Positions 52,812 to 60,679 of a DNA stretch of 64,000 bases are shown piece by piece. The translations under genes were made by a program, and so were the position numbers. The notes under the pieces are model-generated. The model did not search any database and was not told the origin of the DNA. It saw nothing but the letters and a program-made list of their open reading frames with translations. The stretch lies in NCBI RefSeq assembly GCF_035556095.1, contig NZ_DATMFT010000021.1:372001-436000 (forward strand). The letters are read 5' to 3'. Origin of the DNA: Parapedobacter sp035556095 (GTDB lineage: Bacteria > Bacteroidota > Bacteroidia > Sphingobacteriales > Sphingobacteriaceae). The stretch's first letter is position 1. Each line of letters opens with the position of its first letter.

Positions 52812-53933
52812 ATGAATGATTTTAATCCGGAGCAATTAGCCACGCTGGCGAGTGAATTTGAAATAGAAGGTCGGGTGGTAAGCGTCTCAGCGTTCGGGTC
52901 GGGACATATAAACGATACCTTCCGGGTGGTAACCGACGAGGGAGCAACACATTATTTGCTTCAGCGGGTGAATCATCATGTATTTAAAGATATAGCGGCG
53001 ATAATGGATAATATCCAGCGGGTAACCAATCACCTGAAAACACGCTACGCCATCGAATTCAAAGACAATGATCAGATTGATCGGCGTGTTTTGACCTTAA
53101 TACCAACCATCGGAGGCGAATCGTGCCATCGCGATGAACTAAACAATTTCTGGCGGATGTTTATATTGCTGGAAGGCACGCGAAGCTATGATATCGTAGA
53201 AACGCCACAGCAGGCGAGGGAAGGTGGACGCGCGTTCGGACAGTTTCAACGGCTGTTGGCTGATTTGGATGTTGGCCTCATTCATGAAGTGTTGCCTGAT
53301 TTTCACCATATCGGGAATCGCTTGGCACAGCTAAACAGCGCAATTCGGGCGAACCCCGCAGATCGTGTTAAGCGGGTGCCGGAAGAATTGGCGTTCATTA
53401 AAGCGCGCGAGCGGCGTATGCACGCCATTTTGGATTTGGCGGCCCAGGGCCGGTTACCCATACGGATTACACATAACGATACCAAATTCAACAACGTATT
53501 GCTGGATGCCGATGACCGCGCGCAGTGCGTGATTGACCTGGATACGGTAATGCCGGGATATGTGGCGTACGACTTCGGTGATGCGATACGCACCATCATC
53601 AACTGTGCTGCGGAAGACGAAGCCGATCTGGATAAAGTCCGGCTGAATGTGCCGCTGTTTGAAGCGTACGCTGATGGGTATTTTGAAGAAGCTCATTATT
53701 TCTTGACCGCTGATGAAGTGGCTTCCTTGATGGAGGGGGTGTTGCTGTTTCCTTATATGCAGGCGGTACGGTTTCTTACTGACTTTTTGGAAGGAGACCA
53801 TTATTATAAGGTGCACCACGCCGACCATAATTTGCAGCGTACGCGGGCGCAACTCAAGCTGGTAAGTGAACTCGAAGCCCGGGAGCCGGCGCTGCGGGCT
53901 ATCGTGGCTCGTGTGGCCGCTGGTTACCAATGA
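52812..53933 (+). CDS. Aminoglycoside-phosphotransferase-fold sugar kinase (NahK-like)
   Basis: A 373-residue cytoplasmic kinase of the APH/choline kinase fold. The N-lobe nucleotide loop is AFGSGHINDTFRVV, the catalytic loop is THNDTKFNNVLLD (Brenner-type H-x-D-x4-N) and the metal-binding acid is in CVIDLDTVMPGYVAYDFGD. The FGSGHINDT start is characteristic of N-acetylhexosamine 1-kinase relatives, which make GlcNAc/GalNAc 1-phosphate. Sugar-phosphate anabolism would fit a GlmU-like gene 1.1 kb downstream, but the exact substrate is not proven. Its stop overlaps the next gene by 4 bp. Confidence 0.85.
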   Translation: MNDFNPEQLATLASEFEIEGRVVSVSAFGSGHINDTFRVVTDEGATHYLLQRVNHHVFKDIAAIMDNIQRVTNHLKTRYAIEFKDNDQIDRRVLTLIPTIGGESCHRDELNNFWRMFILLEGTRSYDIVETPQQAREGGRAFGQFQRLLADLDVGLIHEVLPDFHHIGNRLAQLNSAIRANPADRVKRVPEELAFIKARERRMHAILDLAAQGRLPIRITHNDTKFNNVLLDADDRAQCVIDLDTVMPGYVAYDFGDAIRTIINCAAEDEADLDKVRLNVPLFEAYADGYFEEAHYFLTADEVASLMEGVLLFPYMQAVRFLTDFLEGDHYYKVHHADHNLQRTRAQLKLVSELEAREPALRAIVARVAAGYQ

Positions 53934-54613
53934 ACATAGTGAGCGATCGGAAACGAGATGGCATGAATACGATAGTTATTCCTTTTCTTGGGGGAATCAA
54001 TGAGCATACAACGGCAGCGGAGCTGTTGGCCGCCCTAGCTCCCGTGGCGCCCACGGAGCTAAAAGAGATGCCCTGGCAAGCGTTCCCGTATCGTCCCTCG
54101 GTCCACGTTAAGATTGCTTACACAACAGTCGGTATCCTGCTGCTGTACGAGGTGCGAGAGAAGCATGTGCGGGCGGTTTACCGCAATACGAACGACCCGG
54201 TATATAAAGATAGCTGCGTGGAGTTCTTTATCTCGTTTGATGGTTTGGGTTATTACAATTTGGAGTTTAATTGCATAGGAACCAGATTGATTGGCTATGG
54301 CCCAGCGCAGCGGTCGGAGCGGAGGCGATTGTCGCGGGAAACGATTGAACAAGTGAGAACACACAGCCATATTTCCCCTGAAGTGTTGGAAAACGGCGAT
54401 AGGGAATGGCGTCTGTTGCTCCATATCCCACTAATCGTTTTTGAAGCCGATGCGGTCCGCTCGCTAGCCGGCATGCGGTGTACGGGTAATTTCTATAAGT
54501 GCGGGGATGACCTGCCAGAACCACATTATGTGGTCTGGAATCCCATCAAATACCCAACACCTAATTTTCACCTGCCCCAATATTTCGGTGAATTGGTGTT
54601 CCAGCAGGCATGA
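53930..54613 (+). CDS. Carbohydrate-binding family 9-like protein
   Basis: A 227-residue protein with the CBM9/DOMON-like beta sandwich: HVKIAYTTVGILLLYEVREKHVRAVYRNTNDPVYKDSCVEFFISFDGLGYYNLEFNCIGT, here spanning strand pairs at residues ~45-105, and YVVWNPIKYPTPNFHLPQYFG near the end. No signal peptide is visible, so it should act in the cytoplasm, unlike most CBM9 domains of secreted enzymes. The start overlaps the kinase stop (ATGA), showing translational coupling. A later ATG at 53963 (MNTIVIPFLGG) is an alternative start. Function unproven; binding of a sugar handled by the kinase is inferred. Confidence 0.83.
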   Translation: MNIVSDRKRDGMNTIVIPFLGGINEHTTAAELLAALAPVAPTELKEMPWQAFPYRPSVHVKIAYTTVGILLLYEVREKHVRAVYRNTNDPVYKDSCVEFFISFDGLGYYNLEFNCIGTRLIGYGPAQRSERRRLSRETIEQVRTHSHISPEVLENGDREWRLLLHIPLIVFEADAVRSLAGMRCTGNFYKCGDDLPEPHYVVWNPIKYPTPNFHLPQYFGELVFQQA

Positions 54614-54648
54614 AGCTACAAAATAGCTGATGATTAAATGAAGTATTG

Positions 54649-54679
54649 TTGGAATTTAAATTCTAATAACCTATCTTTG
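54649..54679 (+). promoter_or_regulatory. Promoter of rpmE2
   Basis: TTG at 54649-54651, a 20-bp spacer and TATCTTTG at 54672-54679, with a leader of about 30 nt to the ATG at 54716. Confidence 0.75.
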
Positions 54680-54715
54680 CACGCTCATTCAGGAATATAG
54701 TAACACGAAGATAAA

Positions 54716-54964
54716 ATGAAAAAAGACTTGCATCCAGCGAATTACAGATTGGTGGTTTTCAAGGATATGTCAAATGACTACTCGTTTGTAACGAAGTCAT
54801 GCATCGAGGCCAAAGAAACCATTCAATGGGAGGATGGAAATGAATACCCATTAGTGAAGCTTGAGATTTCGCACACGTCCCACCCTTTCTACACCGGAAA
54901 AATGAAATTGGTTGATACCGCAGGCCGTATCGACAAATTCCGTAGCCGTTACAGCAAAAAGTAA
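54716..54964 (+). CDS. rpmE2: 50S ribosomal protein L31, type B
   Basis: An 82-residue ribosomal protein of the large-subunit central protuberance. It starts MKKDLHPANYRLVVFKDMSN and ends with TAGRIDKFRSRYSKK. It is the longer type B form and lacks the CxxC zinc motifs of type A, so it does not depend on zinc. It has its own promoter and a strong terminator, as expected for a highly expressed single gene. Confidence 0.96.
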   Translation: MKKDLHPANYRLVVFKDMSNDYSFVTKSCIEAKETIQWEDGNEYPLVKLEISHTSHPFYTGKMKLVDTAGRIDKFRSRYSKK

Positions 54965-54988
54965 CCCTGCAACAGGTAAAAAAATATT

Positions 54989-55016
54989 AGTCCCGATATT
55001 TTATCGGGACTTTTTT
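54989..55016 (+). terminator. Rho-independent terminator of rpmE2
   Basis: A perfect 10-bp stem, AGTCCCGATA with TATCGGGACT, a loop of three T, and six T at 55011-55016. Confidence 0.9.
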
Positions 55017-55042
55017 ATTTTAGCCGTTCTAAATGGAAACCT

Positions 55043-56233
55043 ATGCATATCGTTTTATTTGACAAGGCGGAATGGCGGATAGGACTTTATCCATTGGCGC
55101 TGACGCGTCCTGTTGCGGACCTGCGGGTGGGTATCCTTACCATCGCCGAGAAATGGGCAAAGTGGTTGGATGCTTCTTATTCATTCCTTACGGAAGATTA
55201 CCTGCAGGAGAAGTACCCCTTGGGCCACTTGAGCGGAGATATTCTCCTCGTGCGGGGCAATTGCTGCCCCGACAACCGCTTGGTCGATGCAGCGTTGGCG
55301 TTGCGCACCGGCGAAGCGCTATGGTACGGGGAAGTACTGATCGCCTCGCGCGTGGTAGCCGAAACTTTGCAACACGGTAAGCTGCCCTCGTTGGCTGGCT
55401 ATTCCCCCATATATTACCACCATCCGGTGGTAATGATCAACCATCCCGAAGATATTTTCTTGCAGAACGGCGAACAAATCGGACAGGATTTTAATCGGCT
55501 CACTAAAGGGCGGCAGTCGGCAATATTATCCGAAAGCAACCGTTTCATTGGTGATCGGTTTTTTGCCGAGGAAGGTGCCCAAGCGGAGTGTGCTACCTTC
55601 AACAGCACTAGAGGCCCCATCTACCTGGGCAAAGGCAGTGAAGTTTGGGAAGGCAGCCTCATCAGGGGTGCATTTGCGCTGGGCCAAAACTCCCAGGTGA
55701 AAATGGGAACCCGGATTTACAGCAACGTATCGATAGGGCCCTACTCGCGGGTGGGCGGAGAGCTCAATACCTGTGTTATATGGGGGCGCTCTGCCAAAGG
55801 GCACGACGGATACCTCGGGAGTTCGGTGCTGGGTGAGGGGTGCAACTGGGGAGCCGACACAAATAATTCGAATTTAAAGAACAATTATAAATCCGTACGT
55901 TTATATGATTATAGCCAAGCCGGATACCGGGATACCGGCTTGCAATTTTGCGGTATGGTGATGGCCGACCATGTGCGGTGTGCCATCAATACGGCTTTCA
56001 ATACGGGTACTGTGGTGGGGGTAGGTGCAAGTGTCTATTGCACCGGCATGCCACCTACGTTTATCCCTGATTTCTCCTGGGGAAGTGCCGAAGGGTTTTC
56101 GGCCTACCGGCTGGAGAAATTTTTTGAAACGATGGAATCCGTATATGAACGGCGAAACCTTCGCTTTGATGATGTGGAAAAACGGTTGCTGGCAGCTGTG
56201 TTTGAGCGCACGCGGGAATACAGACGTTTTTAG
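55043..56233 (+). CDS. GlmU-like sugar nucleotidyltransferase, Bacteroidetes type
   Basis: A 396-residue protein with an N-terminal degenerate nucleotidyltransferase-like part (MHIVLFDKAEWRIGLYPLAL, TRPVADLRVG). The C-terminal left-handed beta-helix acyltransferase domain has hexapeptide-type repeats (IYLGKGSEVWEGSLIRGAF, IGPYSRVGGELNTCVIWG, GTVVGVGASVY). This matches the Bacteroidetes alternative GlmU family, proposed to make UDP-GlcNAc for peptidoglycan, though the usual GxGTRM nucleotide-binding loop is absent. It precedes tpiA by about 45 bp. The annotation as pyrophosphorylase rests on family assignment, not on visible catalytic residues. Confidence 0.85.
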   Translation: MHIVLFDKAEWRIGLYPLALTRPVADLRVGILTIAEKWAKWLDASYSFLTEDYLQEKYPLGHLSGDILLVRGNCCPDNRLVDAALALRTGEALWYGEVLIASRVVAETLQHGKLPSLAGYSPIYYHHPVVMINHPEDIFLQNGEQIGQDFNRLTKGRQSAILSESNRFIGDRFFAEEGAQAECATFNSTRGPIYLGKGSEVWEGSLIRGAFALGQNSQVKMGTRIYSNVSIGPYSRVGGELNTCVIWGRSAKGHDGYLGSSVLGEGCNWGADTNNSNLKNNYKSVRLYDYSQAGYRDTGLQFCGMVMADHVRCAINTAFNTGTVVGVGASVYCTGMPPTFIPDFSWGSAEGFSAYRLEKFFETMESVYERRNLRFDDVEKRLLAAVFERTREYRRF

Positions 56234-56279
56234 AATAACATATTAAATACTTTTATACGATAATAATAATACAACTATG

Positions 56280-57047
56280 ATGCGAAAGAAAATTGTTGCT
56301 GGAAACTGGAAGATGAACCTGGACTATCAGCAGGGCATCAGTCTTTTCTCTGAGATTGTGAATATGGCCAACGATGAGGTGATCGGTGAGCAGGGCATTG
56401 TGATCTGTGCCCCATTCATCCATCTCCATGGACTTGCCCAACTCGCAGGTAGTAGGTCGCGCGTTGCCGTTGGCGGGCAAAACATCTATTTCCAGGAAAC
56501 GGGCGCGTATACCGGCGAGATATCGGCATCACAGCTGAAATCTACTGGGGCAACATACGTCATTTTGGGTCATTCAGAACGGCGTGCGTATTTCCACGAG
56601 GATGATAATCAGTTAAGCAGAAAAGTGGATGCAGCACTAAAGCATGGCCTCATCCCTATTTTCTGTATTGGCGAAACGCAGGATGAGCGGGAATCCGATC
56701 GCTATTTTGATGTGATCCGCACCCAGTTGGAAGAGGGGATTTTCCATTTGGCAGATGGTGATTTCGGCGACGTTGTGTTAGCCTACGAGCCGGTATGGGC
56801 CATTGGTACTGGACTTACTGCTACGCCGGAGCAGGCACAGGAAGTGCATGCATTTATTCGCAATGAAGTGGCCAACCACTATAACCAAAACGTGGCCAAT
56901 AGCACAACCATCCTCTATGGCGGGAGTTGCAACCCCAAAAATGCGCCGGAGCTGTTTGCACAGCCAGACATTGACGGCGGGCTTATCGGCGGAGCATCGC
57001 TGAAGTCACGAGACTTCATTGATATCGCCAAAGTATTCAATCGGTGA
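56280..57047 (+). CDS. tpiA: Triose-phosphate isomerase
   Basis: A 255-residue TIM-barrel enzyme that interconverts dihydroxyacetone phosphate and glyceraldehyde 3-phosphate. It has Asn/Lys in VAGNWKMN, the catalytic His in VILGHSERR, the catalytic Glu in LAYEPVWAIGTGLTATPEQA with the flexible loop, and the phosphate-binding YGGSCNPKN and GGLIGGASL. Two consecutive ATGs are present; the second (56280) gives the canonical MRKKIVAGNWKMN. It is 12 bp from prmA and likely co-transcribed with the GlmU-like gene, prmA and mpl. Confidence 0.97.
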   Translation: MRKKIVAGNWKMNLDYQQGISLFSEIVNMANDEVIGEQGIVICAPFIHLHGLAQLAGSRSRVAVGGQNIYFQETGAYTGEISASQLKSTGATYVILGHSERRAYFHEDDNQLSRKVDAALKHGLIPIFCIGETQDERESDRYFDVIRTQLEEGIFHLADGDFGDVVLAYEPVWAIGTGLTATPEQAQEVHAFIRNEVANHYNQNVANSTTILYGGSCNPKNAPELFAQPDIDGGLIGGASLKSRDFIDIAKVFNR

Positions 57048-57059
57048 AGCAGACCCATG

Positions 57060-57899
57060 ATGAGGTACAGTGAAGTCGTTTTCTCCTGCACGGGAGGCGA
57101 AGATTGGCATCAGGACATCCTGATAAGTGATCTCGGTGATATGGGCTTCGATACGTTCGAGGTCCAGGACCGTGGGTTTGCGGCTTATATCGCATCGGAG
57201 CAGCTCGACCGCTCCGCATTGGAATCGTTGCTGATCCACCAGCCGGTCGGCTTCGAGGTATCTTATGTAGTCAATGAAATTGAACCGCAGAATTGGAACA
57301 GCGTGTGGGAGCGAAATTTCGAGCCGGTTGTCGTAGCCGATCAGTGTTATGTGAGGGCTACTTTTCATGCTGCCGCACCCGAATATCCCTATGAAATTGT
57401 CATCGATCCGAAAATGGCATTTGGCACCGGGCACCACCAAACCACCTCGCTGATGATGCGCCAAATGTTGGCGGAAACGTTTGAGGGAAAGACGGTGTTG
57501 GATATGGGATGCGGCACGGGCATCTTGGCTATATTGGCGGCTAAGCTGGGGGCGGCGCAGGTTTTGGCGATCGATAATGATCCCGTGTGCGCGGCCAGTG
57601 TCGAAGAGAATAAAATACGGAACGAGGCAGCCCATATTGTAACGGAATGTGGTTCCGTGGAATTGATAAGGGGACACCGGTTTGACGTGATTTTGGCAAA
57701 TATCAACCGCAACATCCTGCTGCACCAATTGGAAGCGTATACGCAGTCGCTGGAGGCAAACGGTATTTTATATATGAGCGGTTTTTACGAAGGGCATGAT
57801 TTGGACGTATTGAGTGATGCCGCACAGCTCCAAGGGTTGAGGTATGAAAGTCACGAAGTCTTGGATGGGTGGGTAGCCGCACGGTTTATAAAGGAATAA
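57060..57899 (+). CDS. prmA: Ribosomal protein L11 methyltransferase
   Basis: A 279-residue SAM-dependent enzyme that trimethylates lysines and the N-terminus of ribosomal protein L11. It has an N-terminal substrate-recognition domain (residues 1-90). The Rossmann methyltransferase follows with DPKMAFGTGHHQTTSLMMRQM, motif I VLDMGCGTGILAI, AIDNDPVCAAS and the motif IV-like DVILANINRNILL. Start at the second of two adjacent ATGs (57060) is preferred; the first is at 57057. Between tpiA and mpl. Confidence 0.95.
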   Translation: MRYSEVVFSCTGGEDWHQDILISDLGDMGFDTFEVQDRGFAAYIASEQLDRSALESLLIHQPVGFEVSYVVNEIEPQNWNSVWERNFEPVVVADQCYVRATFHAAAPEYPYEIVIDPKMAFGTGHHQTTSLMMRQMLAETFEGKTVLDMGCGTGILAILAAKLGAAQVLAIDNDPVCAASVEENKIRNEAAHIVTECGSVELIRGHRFDVILANINRNILLHQLEAYTQSLEANGILYMSGFYEGHDLDVLSDAAQLQGLRYESHEVLDGWVAARFIKE

Positions 57900-57904
57900 C
57901 AGGT

Positions 57905-59263
57905 ATGCGAGTACATTTCATAGCCATCGGGGGTAGCATCATGCACAACCTCGCGATAGCGCTGGCGAAAAAGGGATTCCTCGTTAGTGGTTCTGATGAC
58001 CATATCTACGAGCCGTCGCGCACCAATCTCGAGAAAGAGGGCCTGCTGCCTGAACCGGGTTGGGACCCTGCACGCATTACGGAAGACATCGATGCGGTGG
58101 TTTTGGGGATGCATGCGAAGGAAGACAATCCGGAGTTGAAGAAAGCCCAGGAGATGGGCATACGTATCTATTCGTATCCGGAATTTATCTATGAGCAGGC
58201 CGCAGAGAAAACCCGGGTAGTGGTTGGGGGCAGCCATGGGAAGACGACGATTACGAGCATGATCATGTATGTGCTTAAATCAATCGGTCGCGACTTCGAT
58301 TTTCTGGTAGGTGCAAAGCTCGACGATTTCGAACAGATGGTGCGGCTAACGAAAGACGCGCCCCTCATTATCATCGAAGGAGATGAATACCTCGCTTCGC
58401 CCATTGACCAGCGGCCTAAGTTCCACTTGTATAAACCGCATATTGCGCTTATAAGTGGTGTAGCGTGGGACCATGTGAATGCGTTCCCCACATTCGAAAA
58501 TTACGTGAACCAATTCAGGTTATTTATCAAGAGTATTGAACCGAAAGGTACATTGGTCTATAACAAAGAAGACAAGACGTTGCAGGAGTTGGTGTTGGAA
58601 GACCAATCCAAAATAAACAAACACGGCTACCGGACGCCTGAGTATACCATCAACAAGGGGATCACGTATATGCATACGCACATCGGCGATGTGCCGTTGC
58701 AGGTATTCGGCAAACACAACCTTTCCAATATAGCCGCGGCGTTTACCGTTTGCGAATGGTTGGGTGTTGAACGCGATGAATTTTATGCTGCTATCCGGCA
58801 GTTCAAGGGAGCGACGCGCCGATTGGAATATGTAGCCAGCGATAACGACAGCGTAGTCTACCAAGATTTCGCGCATACCCCAGTGAAGTTGCGCGCCAGC
58901 ATACATGCGCTTAAAGAACAGTTCCCCGACAAAGCATTGGTAGCGATCATCGAACTGCATACCTATAGTAGCCTGAACGAAGCCTATCTGAACGAATACC
59001 GCGATACGATGCAGGAGGCGGAATATCCTGCGGTATTCATCAATCAAGAGGCATTGAAGCAGCGGAACGCCGAATCAATTTCTGAAGCCACGCTGAAGCA
59101 AGCGTTCAATCAGCCCAACCTTGTTTATTTGAATGGTATCGATCGGATGACACAATACCTGGATGACTTATCGCCCATCGGAAAGAACCTACTATTTATG
59201 AGTTCGGGGAATTACGGAGGTATAAATCTTGTTAATTTTGCAGATAAGTTTTTATACAAATAA
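57905..59263 (+). CDS. mpl: UDP-N-acetylmuramate tripeptide ligase (Mpl-like Mur ligase)
   Basis: A 452-residue Mur ligase. The start at 57905 (MRVHFIAIGGSIMHNLAIAL) lies just after the prmA stop. The N-terminal UDP-binding Rossmann domain has AIGGSIMHNLAIALAKKG, the ATP P-loop is GGSHGKTTITSMI, and the central domain has EGDEYLASPIDQRPKF and VAWDHVNAFPTFENY. The Mpl-specific YQDFAHTPVKLRASIHALKEQFP and ELHTYSSLNEAYLNEY segments are present. Mpl joins recycled L-Ala-gamma-D-Glu-meso-DAP to UDP-MurNAc. The AIGGSIMHN start and the FAHTP and ELHTYSSLN motifs favour Mpl over MurC. Confidence 0.92.
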   Translation: MRVHFIAIGGSIMHNLAIALAKKGFLVSGSDDHIYEPSRTNLEKEGLLPEPGWDPARITEDIDAVVLGMHAKEDNPELKKAQEMGIRIYSYPEFIYEQAAEKTRVVVGGSHGKTTITSMIMYVLKSIGRDFDFLVGAKLDDFEQMVRLTKDAPLIIIEGDEYLASPIDQRPKFHLYKPHIALISGVAWDHVNAFPTFENYVNQFRLFIKSIEPKGTLVYNKEDKTLQELVLEDQSKINKHGYRTPEYTINKGITYMHTHIGDVPLQVFGKHNLSNIAAAFTVCEWLGVERDEFYAAIRQFKGATRRLEYVASDNDSVVYQDFAHTPVKLRASIHALKEQFPDKALVAIIELHTYSSLNEAYLNEYRDTMQEAEYPAVFINQEALKQRNAESISEATLKQAFNQPNLVYLNGIDRMTQYLDDLSPIGKNLLFMSSGNYGGINLVNFADKFLYK

Positions 59264-59343
59264 TAAATTTGTCTATATTCGACTCCCTTAGGGAACGGTC
59301 GTGGTTACGTTGGCGCTGCGATTTTCTTTATATCATCTTACCA

Positions 59344-59682
59344 ATGAATACATTAGGAAAAAAAATCAGACTTTTGCGACACCAGAGAGGGTGGAGCCAA
59401 GAGGATGTCGCTAAGCGGTTGGATATTTCCATCCCGGCATTTTCGAAGATCGAGACTGGGATTACGGACGTTAACCTGTCACGTTTGGATCAAATATCCC
59501 GTCTTTTCGATCTTTCCATTGTTCAGTTGCTATCAGAAACCGATTCGGAAGAGGAAAAAAAGCACACTGCGGAATTGTCGGCACTTAAGCGGAAACTTGC
59601 GGAACGCGAGGCGGAGGTTATCGAGCTGCAGAAGAAGGTCATCGACCTATATGAAGTACTGCACAAAAACACGATGGCATAG
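59344..59682 (+). CDS. XRE-family HTH regulator with C-terminal coiled coil
   Basis: A 112-residue protein. The ATG at 59344 gives the typical start MNTLGKKIRLLRHQRGWSQ. Residues 4-60 are a helix-turn-helix (EDVAKRLDISIPAFSKIETGITDVNLSRLDQIS, in pieces across helices 2 and 3). Residues 65-105 form an acidic, then coiled-coil helix (TAELSALKRKLAEREAEVIELQ) that should drive dimerisation. It starts 80 bp after mpl. Its target is unknown; lone HTH/coiled-coil proteins of this size recur in Sphingobacteriaceae. Confidence 0.9.
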   Translation: MNTLGKKIRLLRHQRGWSQEDVAKRLDISIPAFSKIETGITDVNLSRLDQISRLFDLSIVQLLSETDSEEEKKHTAELSALKRKLAEREAEVIELQKKVIDLYEVLHKNTMA

Positions 59683-59691
59683 TGGCATAAA

Positions 59692-59738
59692 AAGCCCGTC
59701 CATGTCGTGGCATAAACCTATCGATATGAAGCGGGCTT
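59692..59738. repeat. Inverted repeat between the XRE gene and the acidic-protein gene
   Basis: AAGCCCG (59692-59698) is complementary to CGGGCTT (59732-59738) across a 33-nt loop. The word GTGGCATAAA also occurs twice, at about 59682 and 59707. This may be a weak two-way terminator between converging genes. Confidence 0.4.
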
Positions 59739-59822
59739 GGTTATAGTTATACGATTGCCGTTTAGCTATCCAGCTGGTTGCGTTGTTGGGTATTGGTTTT
59801 CTTCAAATATGAGGGTTTTAAA

Positions 59823-60017
59823 TCAGTAATCGTCATCGTCAAAATCGTCGTCAAACTCTTCCAACGAGTCAAACTCATCCAATTCGAAATCATCCTCGTC
59901 ATCGAAAAGGTCCTCCGAATCTTCGTCGTCATCGGGACCCCTGTCAAGCGCGACCAGCATGTCGTCCTCCAACATCGCTAAATCAGTGTCATGCATCATT
60001 GGCGTTTCCATAATCAT
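59823..60017 (-). CDS. Small highly acidic protein
   Basis: A 64-residue minus-strand frame. After a start MIMETPMMHDTDLAMLEDDM there is an almost continuous run of Asp and Glu (EDSEDLFDDEDDFELDEF, then FDDDFDDDDY). More than half of the residues are acidic. A start at the second Met codon (60011) is possible. It lies between the XRE gene and scpB. Such a protein could mimic nucleic acid or bind basic proteins or cations; that is speculation. The codons vary (GAT/GAC, GAA/GAG), which argues for selection on protein rather than simple repeat expansion. Confidence 0.6.
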   Translation of the reverse strand: MIMETPMMHDTDLAMLEDDMLVALDRGPDDDEDSEDLFDDEDDFELDEFDSLEEFDDDFDDDDY

Positions 60018-60103
60018 GTGAATAGATACTATGTTATTTTATAGGATAAAAATAGCAAGATTTTAATTCAAAGCATATTTTTTAAAAAAAATATATCGGC
60101 ATG

Positions 60104-60679
60104 TTAATCGCCCGTATCGCCGATTGCATTGTCTTCCTGTATAATGTCTTTCAATTTCGGTAGGTCGGACGTTGTGGCTATGCCGAAATGATCCATAAAC
60201 AGGTCGCTTGTGGCATATAATAGGGGTTTTCCTAACGTATCAGCCTTCCCCGCAATCTTAATCAATTCCTTTTCGAGCAAACGGTGCACCGAGTAATCGC
60301 AATTGACTCCGCGAATCTGCTCGATTTCCAGTTTGGTAATGGGTTGCCGATAGGCGATGATAGCCAATGTTTCTAGTGCCGCCGGGCTAAGTTTCTTCTT
60401 CGAACGGTGGGCCTGCAGTTGATTGATGGTGTCGTAATATGCCGGTTTGGTAAGGAACTGATATCCGTTGTTGATGGATCGCAATTCAAGTATCCGGTCG
60501 TCTTGCTGGTAGCGGGTTTCGATGGTGTTGATTGCATCGATGATGGCCTGCTCAGCAATTTCCATATCGTACAGTGTAGTGAGAACCTGCTGGATTTCAG
60601 TGATGCCGATACCTAATTCCGAAGCATAGATGAGCGCTTCAACGTGCCTGCTCAGTTGTTCGCTATTTTCCGCTCCCAT
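60104..60679 (-). CDS. scpB: SMC-ScpA-ScpB complex subunit ScpB
   Basis: A 191-residue chromosome-condensation factor with two winged-helix domains. The first is at residues ~5-80 (SRHVEALIYASELGIGITEIQQVL). The second is at ~85-165 with the signature LSPAALETLAIIAYRQPITKLEIEQIRGVNCDYSVHRLLEKELI, here read in two parts. A short variable tail follows. ScpB binds ScpA on the SMC ring. It begins at the base after the mqnC stop, so the two are co-transcribed from the mqnC promoter; ScpA is elsewhere. Confidence 0.95.
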   Translation of the reverse strand: MGAENSEQLSRHVEALIYASELGIGITEIQQVLTTLYDMEIAEQAIIDAINTIETRYQQDDRILELRSINNGYQFLTKPAYYDTINQLQAHRSKKKLSPAALETLAIIAYRQPITKLEIEQIRGVNCDYSVHRLLEKELIKIAGKADTLGKPLLYATSDLFMDHFGIATTSDLPKLKDIIQEDNAIGDTGD

